A stretch of DNA of 64,000 nt from Treponema sp. (GTDB lineage: Bacteria; Spirochaetota; Spirochaetia; Treponematales; Treponemataceae), in contig PDOP01000034.1 in assembly GCA_002749205.1 (NCBI GenBank), positions 1 to 64,000 on the forward strand, written 5' to 3'. A program made the position numbers and the translations under genes. Positions 53,195 through 61,856 of this stretch are shown one piece after another (the stretch's first letter is position 1; each line of letters opens with the position of its first letter). Under the pieces are notes generated by a model. That model was not told the origin of the DNA. It ran no database searches and saw only the letters and a list, made by a program, of their open reading frames with translations.

Positions 53195-54254
53195 TTTTTA
53201 ATTGCCCCTTAAAAAAAATCAATAATTCATTTTTGTCTGTTTGGTATATAAAATTTTCGTTTAGTTGTTTTTGCAATACAAGATTAATTTTACCGTTTTT
53301 GTTTTTTTTATCATTTGCAATATAATCTAATATGCGATTACAAAAAACAAAATTATCTAACTCAAGTTTTTTCAATTTATCCGGTATAAACTTAGTTTCC
53401 CAATTATAAAATTTCAGTAAATCCAATACTGTTTGTGCATAAACTTTATCCGTGAGATTCAAAATTACACCCAACTTTAATGCCTGTGCAATTCCCCAAG
53501 CAACAGCTTCACCGTGTGAAAAAACATTAAAGCAAGTAAACGATTCAAGTGCATGCCCAAAGGTATGTCCAAAGTTTAAAAACCGCCTTTCGGCATTTTC
53601 AAGAAAATCGGATTGCACAATTTTTGCTTTTGAGGTGATCGCAAGGCGTATTAGTCTTTTTAAGATGTTTTCATCATAGGTTGTACACGCTTGTTTTTCC
53701 AAAGACATTATTTTAAAGATTTCGCTTGATTCAATAAGCCCTATTTTAAAAATTTCCGCTAATCCTGAGTGCATTTCTTTCATTGGCAGAGTTTTCAAAA
53801 AATCAGGACAAATATAAATATGCTCGCAAGGATAAAATGAGCCTGCCGCATTTTTTACAGAGCCAATGTTTATACCGGTTTTTCCGCCAACAGATGCATC
53901 AACCATTGCCAACAAAGATGTAGGAATTAACCGGCACCTAACACCCCGTTTATAAATAGATGCGGCAAAAGCTGTTATATCACAAACCATTCCCCCGCCG
54001 ACAGCATAAAAAACAGAATTTCTGTCCAAATTTTTGCTTAATGCTTTTTGAATTATTTTTTCTGTATAAGCTAAATTCTTGTTTTCATCTCCCGCAGGAA
54101 TAACAATACAGCTATCAATACCGGATGCGATACTGTGTTTGGTATTACTGTCTACCACAAGTAAAGAATTGGTTTTTTCAAAAACCAATTCTTTACTGTG
54201 CAAAAAATGGACAGTGGAATAAACTTCAGATTTTTCAAAAATAATTTTTTCCAT
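53187..54254 (-). CDS. aroB: 3-dehydroquinate synthase
   Basis: A roughly 355-residue AroB of the shikimate pathway (DAHP to 3-dehydroquinate, NAD and Zn dependent). AVGGGMVCDITAFAASIYKRG, IPTSLLAMVDASVGGKTGIN, the zinc-ligand Glu in HSGLAEIFKIGLI and the His ligands in NFGHTFGHALE and FSHGEAVAWGI are all present. The ATG at 54254 is preferred to TTG at 54260; no strong ribosome site is visible. It overlaps the desulfurase gene by 8 bp. A perfect 18-bp inverted repeat (54160-54197) sits in the coding sequence. Confidence 0.9.
   Translation of the reverse strand: MEKIIFEKSEVYSTVHFLHSKELVFEKTNSLLVVDSNTKHSIASGIDSCIVIPAGDENKNLAYTEKIIQKALSKNLDRNSVFYAVGGGMVCDITAFAASIYKRGVRCRLIPTSLLAMVDASVGGKTGINIGSVKNAAGSFYPCEHIYICPDFLKTLPMKEMHSGLAEIFKIGLIESSEIFKIMSLEKQACTTYDENILKRLIRLAITSKAKIVQSDFLENAERRFLNFGHTFGHALESFTCFNVFSHGEAVAWGIAQALKLGVILNLTDKVYAQTVLDLLKFYNWETKFIPDKLKKLELDNFVFCNRILDYIANDKKNKNGKINLVLQKQLNENFIYQTDKNELLIFFKGQLKNE
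54160..54197. repeat. 18-bp perfect inverted repeat inside aroB
   Basis: Arms 54160-54177 and 54180-54197 separated by 2 nt (AGTAAAGAATTGGTTTTT and its complement). In the mRNA it makes a long hairpin within codons for LVFEKTNSL. Confidence 0.9.
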
Positions 54255-54275
54255 AATCAAAATTAAAGAAGCTTT

Positions 54276-55733
54276 TTATAAAAGTTTTTTTAATGAGCCC
54301 AACAAACCCCGAGCAACTTGCCTTCCAACAGATCTAGTAAAACTCGACAACATCGATTCGCCCATTTTTTGCATTTGAGATTTAGGCTGTCTTTTTTTGG
54401 CACGCTTTTGTTTTTCGGCAATTTTAGCTTCTTGAAGTTTTTTTTCCGACTCGGCTTCTTTTGCAAATCTGGCTTTAAGTATTTCATAAGCGGATTCCCT
54501 GTCTACCATATCCTTATACTTGTACAATAACGGGGATTCGTTTATAACGGCTTGTAGCTTTGAATTATCTACAGTACCAATTTTACTGTGAGGTGATGTC
54601 ATCAATACTTTTTGCGTAACACTCGGACTTCCGTCATCGGTTAAAACACTGATTAACGCTTCCCCTGTTTGTAAATTGGTAATTTCATCTTCAACTTCAA
54701 ACTCAGGGTTTGGTCTAAAGGTATCTGCCGCCAACTTAATAGCCTTTCTGTCTTTTGGCGTAAACGCTCTAAGAGCGTGCTGAATTCTGTTTCCCAGCTG
54801 ACCAAGTATTTTATCGGGAATGTCGGCGGGGTTTTGAGTTATAAAGAAAATACCGACACCTTTGGATCTTACAAGTCTTATAATCTGCTCTAATTTTTCG
54901 ATTAAAACATCTGAGCAGTTTTCAAAAAGTAGATGTGCTTCATCAAAGAAAAAAACAAATTTTGGTTTTTCCATATCGCCGACTTCAGGCAATGTTTCAT
55001 AAAGCTCGGATAAAAACCAAAGCAAAAAAGTAGAATACAAACTTGGCTTTTGATACAGCTTTACTGCATTAAAAACATTTATATATCCCCGTCCGTCTGA
55101 TTTTACTTGCATAAAGTCCGTAATATCAAGTGCAGGCTCTGCAAAAAATGTTTCAGCTCCTTCATCTTCCAAAGTCAAAATTGCCCGCTGGATTGCCCCA
55201 ACTGATGCAGAAGAAATATTACCGTATTCAAGTCGCAACTCTTTTGAATTTTCGCCAATATAAATTAAAATTGATTTTAAGTCTTTTATGTCAAGCAAAA
55301 GCCAGTTGTTTTCATCTGCTATTCTAAATGCAATGTTTAACACACCTGACTGAGCATCAGTTAAACGCAATAATCTGGAAAGCAAAAGAGGGCCTACCTC
55401 AGAAATAGTTGTACGCACAGGATGTCCTAATTCAGAAAAAATATCCCAAAGGCGTATAGGATAGGGGGTAAACTCAAAATCTTTTATACCAAAAAAATCA
55501 ACACGGCGCTGAATTTCTTTATTCATGCTTCCTGCTTCACAAAAGCTCATTAAGTCGCCTTTTACATCGGGTAAAAATACAGGAACGCCTATATCGCTAA
55601 AAGCCTCAGCAATAACTTTAAGGGTTATTGTCTTTCCCGTTCCTGTTGCACCTGCAATCAAACCGTGCCTGTTTGACATTTTAGGTAAAAGATAAACATC
55701 CTCTTTTGCCTTTCCCAAAAAAATTCCACTCAT
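54276..55733 (-). CDS. HerA-like ATPase (DUF853 helicase family)
   Basis: A 485-residue P-loop ATPase of the DUF853/HerA-FtsK type. Walker A is GLIAGATGTGKTITLK, Walker B is KFVFFFDEAHLLF and the arginine/sensor region is RSKGVGIFFITQNPADIP. The C-terminus is a Lys/Glu-rich helical tail (KKLQEAKIAEKQKRAKKRQP). Members are presumed DNA-pumping or remodelling motors of unknown biological role. The ATG at 55733 has GGAGG 6 nt upstream, and I prefer it to an earlier frame start. First gene of a likely operon with aroB (15-21 bp apart) and the desulfurase. Confidence 0.83.
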   Translation of the reverse strand: MSGIFLGKAKEDVYLLPKMSNRHGLIAGATGTGKTITLKVIAEAFSDIGVPVFLPDVKGDLMSFCEAGSMNKEIQRRVDFFGIKDFEFTPYPIRLWDIFSELGHPVRTTISEVGPLLLSRLLRLTDAQSGVLNIAFRIADENNWLLLDIKDLKSILIYIGENSKELRLEYGNISSASVGAIQRAILTLEDEGAETFFAEPALDITDFMQVKSDGRGYINVFNAVKLYQKPSLYSTFLLWFLSELYETLPEVGDMEKPKFVFFFDEAHLLFENCSDVLIEKLEQIIRLVRSKGVGIFFITQNPADIPDKILGQLGNRIQHALRAFTPKDRKAIKLAADTFRPNPEFEVEDEITNLQTGEALISVLTDDGSPSVTQKVLMTSPHSKIGTVDNSKLQAVINESPLLYKYKDMVDRESAYEILKARFAKEAESEKKLQEAKIAEKQKRAKKRQPKSQMQKMGESMLSSFTRSVGRQVARGLLGSLKKLL

Positions 55734-55914
55734 ATTATCCTCCACATTACAGTACAATTTACTTTCAGGATAAGAGTATACACAAAAATCAAAAAAAAAT
55801 AAACTCTGTTTTCTTTTAAAAATTTTTTTTAAAATATACTAAAAAATCCTAAACTTTTTTTTTGAATATCCGAAGTAGGGATAGGCGTTTTGCCGATTTT
55901 TTAAGGAGGATATT

Positions 55915-56310
55915 ATGTTGTCAAGCTATTCGCAATTAAATTCGCTTTCTTATGTAGCGGCTCAGCGTGTCAGCATCGGCGGACAGGCATATTTGCCGGT
56001 AAATGCCAATCAATTCATATATTCTCAATTTCAGCATGTTTCTGGTGTTCCAACCCGTGATGAAAACTCAAGTGTTTCCGTAAACAAACTTCAGATTTTA
56101 AACAGTCTGATTGAAAATCTTATAAGAATGAGAACAAGTCCAAAATCAGAAACCAAAAACCCTAAGACAGATGAAATCGACCCTAAGCATATCGAAACTT
56201 TAATCGAGCAAGTTCGCTCTGAAATACAAGACCTTGACAGCCTTTCGGAAGATATGCCTTATATCACAAAGCCTGCTCAAGAAGCTACACTGCTAAGTCT
56301 TACAGCTTAA
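55915..56310 (+). CDS. Small protein of unknown function
   Basis: A 131-residue soluble protein with a very good AAGGAGG site 6-7 nt before the ATG. The N-terminus is rich in Ser/Gln/Tyr (QLNSLSYVAAQRVSIGGQAY) and the C-terminal half is helical and acidic (IETLIEQVRSEIQDLDSL). No signal peptide or recognisable domain. It stands alone between the HerA-like gene (divergent) and a flavodoxin gene. Confidence 0.6.
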   Translation: MLSSYSQLNSLSYVAAQRVSIGGQAYLPVNANQFIYSQFQHVSGVPTRDENSSVSVNKLQILNSLIENLIRMRTSPKSETKNPKTDEIDPKHIETLIEQVRSEIQDLDSLSEDMPYITKPAQEATLLSLTA

Positions 56311-56389
56311 TACGATATTTAAATCTTAACCTTTTTAGGTAAAACCTCTTAGTAAATTGTTCAAGTTTTATGTTCATCGTTCGTTTGTC

Positions 56390-56517
56390 TTGGGGGGGAG
56401 CGGAAAAACAATCGTCTCATTTAATTTAATAAAACCTTGAGGCTATGGGGACGAAGACTCGCGATAAAACAATTTAAGACAGAAGACGATTTTTTGGAGC
56501 GAGGGGGAGGCACCCCC
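56390..56517. repeat. Possible dispersed hairpin element, diverged copy E9
   Basis: AATCGTCT (56410-56417) pairs with AGACGATT (56484-56491); the loop has GGGGACGAAGACTCGCGAT; GGAGCGAGG and a GGGGG/CCCCC palindrome (56503-56507/56513-56517) follow, like E10. It fills most of the 291-bp gap. Confidence 0.4.
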
Positions 56518-56601
56518 TAATAAATTTTTTAAATAAATTTTATTTGTAGACATTTTGTTTTATTTGTGATACTCTTTTGAATAAATTTAAGCGAGGGAAC
56601 A

Positions 56602-57102
56602 ATGAAAACTTTATTGGCATATTCTTCAAAAACAGGCAACACCAAAAAATTCTGCGAAGCTGTATTTAATAATATCAAAGACAATGCGGACATTGAAATA
56701 TACACGGTAAAACAAGCGCCCGCCATTGATGAATACGATTTGGTAATTGTAGGATATTGGGTGGACAAAGGAACGGCAAACACTGAGGCAAGAAAATTTA
56801 TCGAAAGCATTAAAAATAAAAAGGTTGCTTTACTCGGAACGCTCGGTGCGGCACCCGACAGTGAGCATGGAAAAAAGACAATAGTGAAAGTAGGAAAGTT
56901 AGTTGATTCATCAAACGAATTTTTAGGCATTCGATTGGCTCGGGGAAAAGTAACCGAAAAACTTACAAAGGCTATTAAGCTCTTACCGCTTCCAAAACAT
57001 ATAAAAGAACAGATGTACGAATCAAGTGTGAATTCACGAGAGCCAAACGAAGAAGAAATTTCAAATGCAACCGAATTTATTAAAACAGCTCTTGGAGTGT
57101 GA
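56602..57102 (+). CDS. Flavodoxin-family protein
   Basis: A 166-residue flavodoxin-like FMN protein. The N-terminal phosphate-binding loop YSSKTGNTKKFCEAV (TxTGNT-type) and GTLGAAPDSEHG, a loop normally beside the isoalloxazine ring, support FMN binding. DLVIVGYWVDKGTAN is the second flavin loop. Likely an electron carrier in this anaerobe. It converges on coaD. Confidence 0.8.
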   Translation: MKTLLAYSSKTGNTKKFCEAVFNNIKDNADIEIYTVKQAPAIDEYDLVIVGYWVDKGTANTEARKFIESIKNKKVALLGTLGAAPDSEHGKKTIVKVGKLVDSSNEFLGIRLARGKVTEKLTKAIKLLPLPKHIKEQMYESSVNSREPNEEEISNATEFIKTALGV

Positions 57103-57141
57103 GCACTTAATCACGCATTTTAAAAGCATGAGGCAATAAAT

Positions 57142-57627
57142 CTAATACATATCCTTAAACTTTTGTTTTAAAAGGGTTTGAACAACAGGCGGCACCATGC
57201 TTGAAAGCTCACCGCCAAAACTTGCAAGCTCTTTAATGGAGCTGGAGCGCAAAACAAAATACTTTGGGTCGGGAACCATAAACAGCGTTTCGATTTTTTT
57301 ATTCAGCCCCTTATTCAAAAGTGCCAAATCAAACTCATAAGAAAAATCCGCAACATTTCTAACACCACGAATTAACGCATCTGCACCAACCTTATCGGCA
57401 TAATTGACAATCAACGATGACCATGTAACAACCTTTACATTATCAAATTCCGTAACAAGCTCTTCCATCATTTCAAACCGCTCATTATCCGAAAACAAAT
57501 ATTTCTTACTGTTATTTACCGCAATAACAATGTGCAACTCATCAAAAATTTTCGATGCCCGCCGTACAATATCAACATGACCGTAAGTTGGCGGGTCAAA
57601 CGAACCTGCAAAAACTGCTTTTCTCAT
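57142..57627 (-). CDS. coaD: Phosphopantetheine adenylyltransferase
   Basis: A 161-residue CoaD (4'-phosphopantetheine + ATP to dephospho-CoA). [20 protein letters not shown] contains the TxGH nucleotidyltransferase motif, [20 protein letters not shown] is the substrate-binding signature, and [15 protein letters not shown] the C-terminal ISSTxI-like motif. Full length. No operon partner. Confidence 0.93.
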   Translation of the reverse strand: MRKAVFAGSFDPPTYGHVDIVRRASKIFDELHIVIAVNNSKKYLFSDNERFEMMEELVTEFDNVKVVTWSSLIVNYADKVGADALIRGVRNVADFSYEFDLALLNKGLNKKIETLFMVPDPKYFVLRSSSIKELASFGGELSSMVPPVVQTLLKQKFKDMY

Positions 57628-57678
57628 TGCAAGAGTTTACTACACATAAAAAAATTAGTCAACAGTATTTTAAATTAA

Positions 57679-57832
57679 AGCCAAATCTATATCTTTGATA
57701 TAGATTTAGCTTTGCAACAGACGAGCTTGCATAACCTTTTGCCCTTTTTTGTTTTTTTTAATCAACGCTTCTCCCCCTAGTCGAAGGTTTTTTCTTTTCT
57801 ACTTAATCGGGCAAAAGTGTAGACTGCGCTCG
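57679..57832 (-). repeat. Dispersed hairpin element, copy E7 (after the flagellar operon)
   Basis: Stem CTTTTGCCC (57736-57744) with GGGCAAAAG (57809-57817), flanks GCTTGCATAAC and GTGTAGACTGCGCTCG, and a terminal palindrome AAATCTATATC-TTT-GATATAGATTT inside 57679-57711. Reading leftward it lies after fliJ and the palindrome could be the terminator of the flagellar operon. Confidence 0.78.
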
Positions 57833-57889
57833 TTAAAATCAGGCTAACCGAATAGCTTATAAATTTTGTTTTTAAAAAATTCAAACGAT

Positions 57890-58324
57890 TTACATTTTAC
57901 TTTTTTGAAAATTTACTAAATCATCTAATATTTCAGCATCATGTTGTAAACGCTCTTTGCGCCATTGTGCCTCTTTTTTTTCTTTCAACTTACTCAATAT
58001 TTTTCTCTGTTTTGTTGCTTCATTATAAACCTTGCGTGCTTGTTCAACTTTTAATTCAGCTTGTGCCAAAAGATTTAATTGCTCTTCTTTTTCAAATTCC
58101 AATCGTTTTATAAAAGTTTCACCGGCAACAAAATCATTGAACGAAAAGTCAGCTCCTACAACCATTTTTTTTCGAGCCGAAACTCTGTTATTTGCAATTA
58201 ATTTAAGCTGTTGTTTTATATACTCACTCTCACTTATACATTTACCGAGTTCTATTTTAGCTTTTTCTTCATAGAATTCTCTGAGTTTAAGAATTTTTTC
58301 CAGACGAAATGTATGTTTAATCAT
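57890..58324 (-). CDS. fliJ: Flagellar export chaperone FliJ
   Basis: A 144-residue, highly charged coiled-coil protein (RLEKILKLREFYEEKAKIEL ... QLNLLAQAELKVEQARKVYNE) in the FliJ position after fliI. FliJ is the central stalk of the flagellar type III export ATPase. Assignment rests on the N-terminal pattern, coiled-coil character and gene order. Confidence 0.8.
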   Translation of the reverse strand: MIKHTFRLEKILKLREFYEEKAKIELGKCISESEYIKQQLKLIANNRVSARKKMVVGADFSFNDFVAGETFIKRLEFEKEEQLNLLAQAELKVEQARKVYNEATKQRKILSKLKEKKEAQWRKERLQHDAEILDDLVNFQKSKM

Positions 58325-58360
58325 ATTTCATTCCTACTCTTGCCAACTCTATCATACACC

Positions 58361-59818
58361 TTACTTCACATTAACAAGTTCTTTGGCGGCCAGCTCTGCC
58401 TCTTCTTTCATTTTTTCGCTTACATAAATATCCGCAGACTCACTTGTACTTACAAATTTTTTGGTTGCCCCCATACCCTCTGAAACTGCTTCTTCAGGAG
58501 GAATTTCAATCCCTGTTATTTCGGAAAGTTTTTGCAAAGTTTCTTCGATTTCGCTTCCTTCAGAAATGTCTTGCAATAAAAAATCCACTATCGCAGGATA
58601 ATGCTCTATTGCCTCGTCTAAAGCAGGACTTGTACCTTGTTGATAAGCTCCAACCAAAATCAAATCTTCAGACTCTTTATATGTTGCCAAAAGACGGCGC
58701 ATTTTTTGTACGGCTTTATTTGTTTGAACACCCGAAACCCTTTTTGCCAAACGAGAAATACTCGCAAGTACATCTATGGCAGGATAATGTCCGCTTTCAG
58801 AAAGTTTACGACTAAGAACAATATGCCCGTCAATAATTCCCCTGACTGCATCTGAAATAGGCTCATCTAAATCATCACCGTCTACAAGCACAGTGTAAAA
58901 GGCAGTAATTGATCCATGCTGATTTGTTCCGCTTCTTTCCAGCAACTTAGGAAGTGTTTCAAAAACACTGGGGGGATACCCTCTGGTTGCAGGAGGCTCA
59001 TTAGCGGAAAGTCCTATTTCCCGTTGGGCTTTTGCAAAACGAGTAACCGAATCAAAAAGCAACATTACATTTTTACCTTTATCTCGAAAGTATTCTGCAA
59101 TTGTTGTCGCAGTGTAAGCACCTCTAATTCTGGAAAGCGGAGCCGTATCCGATGTCGCACTTACGATAACGGATTTCTTCAGTCCTTCCGGTCCAAGGTC
59201 ATTGTTAATAAAATCCAAAACTTCTCGCCCGCGCTCACCTATAAATGCAATTACATTTACATCAGCATCGGTGTTTCTCGCAATCATGCCAAGTACCGTA
59301 GATTTACCCACACCGGAACCCGAAAAAATCCCCATTCGCTGACCTTTACCCACAGGCAACATTCCGTCAATTGCCCGTATACCTGTAATAATTCTTTCTT
59401 TGATGGGAGTTCTTTCCATTGGAGTTGGTGGAGAAGATAAAACGCTGTACTTTGTCGGAGAATAAACTTCAGGTTTATCATCTGAAACTTTGCCCAAACA
59501 ATCAACCACCCTGCCGAGCATATTTTCACTTACAGGCACTGAAAGGACTTCGCCCGAAGCTATGACCTTAGAGCCGATTTCTATACCTTCAATTCTGTCA
59601 TAACTCATAAGTTTAACAGTATTTTCGTCAAGCCCGACCACTTCACATAAAACAGGTTTATCCTTTGAGTCAACAATTATTTGGCATATTTCACCAATAA
59701 TAGCCTGTGGACCTTCACTTTCAATAAGCAACCCACTCACTCTTTTGACAACTCCGGTATATTTTATCGGATCAACTTCGGTTACAGCATCTGTGTATTT
59801 ATCAAAGATTTTTATCAT
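58361..59818 (-). CDS. fliI: Flagellum-specific ATP synthase FliI
   Basis: A 485-residue F1-beta-like ATPase that energises flagellar protein export. Walker A GSGVGKST, Walker B VMLLFDSVTRFA, and ERGREVLDFI, GEPPATRGYPPSVFETLP-type sequence and SGHYPAIDVLASISRL are typical of FliI. The ATG at 59818 has GGGTGAG upstream, better than the frame start 13 codons earlier. Gene follows fliH and precedes fliJ by 36 bp. Confidence 0.93.
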   Translation of the reverse strand: MIKIFDKYTDAVTEVDPIKYTGVVKRVSGLLIESEGPQAIIGEICQIIVDSKDKPVLCEVVGLDENTVKLMSYDRIEGIEIGSKVIASGEVLSVPVSENMLGRVVDCLGKVSDDKPEVYSPTKYSVLSSPPTPMERTPIKERIITGIRAIDGMLPVGKGQRMGIFSGSGVGKSTVLGMIARNTDADVNVIAFIGERGREVLDFINNDLGPEGLKKSVIVSATSDTAPLSRIRGAYTATTIAEYFRDKGKNVMLLFDSVTRFAKAQREIGLSANEPPATRGYPPSVFETLPKLLERSGTNQHGSITAFYTVLVDGDDLDEPISDAVRGIIDGHIVLSRKLSESGHYPAIDVLASISRLAKRVSGVQTNKAVQKMRRLLATYKESEDLILVGAYQQGTSPALDEAIEHYPAIVDFLLQDISEGSEIEETLQKLSEITGIEIPPEEAVSEGMGATKKFVSTSESADIYVSEKMKEEAELAAKELVNVK

Positions 59819-59858
59819 TAGCTCACCCTCCCCTAGTTTGAGCCGAAAATTAACCAAC

Positions 59859-60788
59859 CTAACCTGTAATGTTGCCGGTTTTTATTTTTGTTTTAATCGG
59901 CGAGATTTCCAGTATTTTTTGTTCCAGCTCATTAAGCTGTGTTCCAATTCTTGCATCTATCTCACCAAAATCAGTTTCAATAATACAACCGCCCGGGTCA
60001 ACAGTAGAATCTTCGACCACCGTAATATTTTTAACACTTTCAGTAGCACTTAAAAAATTCTTAGTATGCTCTGTTGTAAGAGCAACATCGGTTAAATTAA
60101 CCCGTATTATAACATCACCACGACCTTTCACCTTGCGCAAAGCATGTACAATATTTGAAACGACAACATTTCGCTGATTTTCTGAAATAACTTTTACAAC
60201 CTTTCGTGTCATCAATAAAACCAAATCAACTATTTGTTGCTCTGTTTCAGACAGTATTTCTTCACGCCTGTCCATAGTTTTGTTCAGTATAACATGCATT
60301 CTGTCAATCAAACGCTGAACTTCAAGCTCGCCTTCTTTATAACCGTCAGCACGACCTTTTTCAAATCCGTCTGAATAAGCAGATTTTAGCTTTTCCTGCT
60401 TTTCCCCTTCAGCACTTGCAATTATTCTGTTTGCCTGCTCGTGAGCATCTGCAATAATGCGTTTTGCTTCATCGTCTGCCTTTTGATTTATTATTTGTGC
60501 TTCGTCTGTCTGTCGTTTTACTTCATTAAAAGCTACTTTTTCCGCATCTTTTATAATTTTTTCGGCTTCAGCATTAGCATCAACAATGAGCTTCTCTTTT
60601 TCGCCTTCCCAGTTTTGCTTAAATGCTTCGGCTTCAGCTTTCAAATCTTCAACAGTAGGCCCTGAATATTCCGGCTCAGATTCAACTTCAACCACTTCCT
60701 CTACAGGTGCAAAATCTTTAAACAATGCTACTTCGTATTTTCCCATATCACGTTTTACTTCAACATTGCGATAAATACCTTTTGCCAT
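59859..60788 (-). CDS. fliH: Flagellar assembly protein FliH
   Basis: A 309-residue FliH, the regulator and peripheral stalk of the FliI ATPase. A long charged coiled-coil middle (AEAFKQNWEGEKEKLIVDAN AEAEKIIKDAEK) precedes a globular C-terminus (VLLMTRKVVKVISENQRNVV ... DPGGCIIETDFGEIDARIGTQ). AAGGAG precedes the start. Confidence 0.87.
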   Translation of the reverse strand: MAKGIYRNVEVKRDMGKYEVALFKDFAPVEEVVEVESEPEYSGPTVEDLKAEAEAFKQNWEGEKEKLIVDANAEAEKIIKDAEKVAFNEVKRQTDEAQIINQKADDEAKRIIADAHEQANRIIASAEGEKQEKLKSAYSDGFEKGRADGYKEGELEVQRLIDRMHVILNKTMDRREEILSETEQQIVDLVLLMTRKVVKVISENQRNVVVSNIVHALRKVKGRGDVIIRVNLTDVALTTEHTKNFLSATESVKNITVVEDSTVDPGGCIIETDFGEIDARIGTQLNELEQKILEISPIKTKIKTGNITG

Positions 60789-60803
60789 ATTTACTCCTTA
60801 CTG

Positions 60804-61853
60804 CTAAACAAGCTCATCTTCTTCTGCTCTGGCGATAACAATTTCACCCTTATCTTCAAGATGCCTAATGATAGAAACAATTTTTTGCTGTGCTTCTTCA
60901 ACATCTTTAATTCTAATTGGGCCCATGTATTCCATTTCTTCACGCAACATTGTTCCGGCTCGTTTCGACATATTTCTGAAAATCTTATCTTGAACTTCCG
61001 TATCAACCTGTTTAAGAGCTTTAGCCAATTCTTCTGTATTAACTTCACGCAATACCTTACCAATATCACGGTCACCAAGCATAACAATGTCTTCAAAGAT
61101 GAACATTCTCTTCTTGATTTCTTCTGCCAAATCAGGGTCATCATCTTCAAGCGATTCAATAATTGATTTTTCAGATGAGCGATCAACTAAGTTCAATATT
61201 TCAACAATACTTTCAACACCACCTGCAGCAGTATAGTCCTCGCTGGAAATACTGGAAAGCTTCTTTTCCAATACCCGCTCAACTTCACGCAGAACATCGG
61301 GGGAAGTTCTATCCATTGTCGCAATTCGTCTGGCTACATCACTTTGAATTTCATCAGGCAAACTTTGCAAAATAAGCGATGCCTTTTGCGGCTCCAAATA
61401 GGCCAAAATCAAAGCGATAGTCTGCGGGTGTTCTTGTTGAATAAAGTTTAAAAGGTGAGCCGGGTCTGTTCTTCGTATAAAGTCAAACGGACGCACCTGC
61501 AGTGAGCTTGTAAGTCTGTTGATAATTTCAATTGCTTTTTGACCGCCAAAAGACTTTTCCAAAATTTCACGGGCATAATCAATACCACCCGTAGTAATAA
61601 AGTTTTGTGCAGTCATCAAGTCTTGAAACTCTTGCAATACCTGATCTTTTAATTCAGGCTCAACAGTTTCAAGACGAGCAATTTCAAAAGTCAGCTTTTC
61701 AACTTCATCTTCACGAAGTTGCTCCATAACCTTAGCAGAAATTTCAGAGCCGATAGAGACAATAAATATAGCTGCTTTTTGCCTTCCATTAAGAGACTTT
61801 ATATCTTTACCTTTTTTTCCGCCAACTTTTTCTTTAACCGGTGTAACAGCCAT
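60804..61853 (-). CDS. fliG: Flagellar motor switch protein FliG
   Basis: A 349-residue FliG. The middle domain EHPQTIALILAYL and the C-terminal motor domain with charged residues of MFIFEDIVMLGDRDIGKVLREV identify it. It links the MS ring to the stator-facing torque-generating ring. It begins 3 bp after fliF. Confidence 0.95.
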   Translation of the reverse strand: MAVTPVKEKVGGKKGKDIKSLNGRQKAAIFIVSIGSEISAKVMEQLREDEVEKLTFEIARLETVEPELKDQVLQEFQDLMTAQNFITTGGIDYAREILEKSFGGQKAIEIINRLTSSLQVRPFDFIRRTDPAHLLNFIQQEHPQTIALILAYLEPQKASLILQSLPDEIQSDVARRIATMDRTSPDVLREVERVLEKKLSSISSEDYTAAGGVESIVEILNLVDRSSEKSIIESLEDDDPDLAEEIKKRMFIFEDIVMLGDRDIGKVLREVNTEELAKALKQVDTEVQDKIFRNMSKRAGTMLREEMEYMGPIRIKDVEEAQQKIVSIIRHLEDKGEIVIARAEEDELV

Positions 61854-61856
61854 AAT

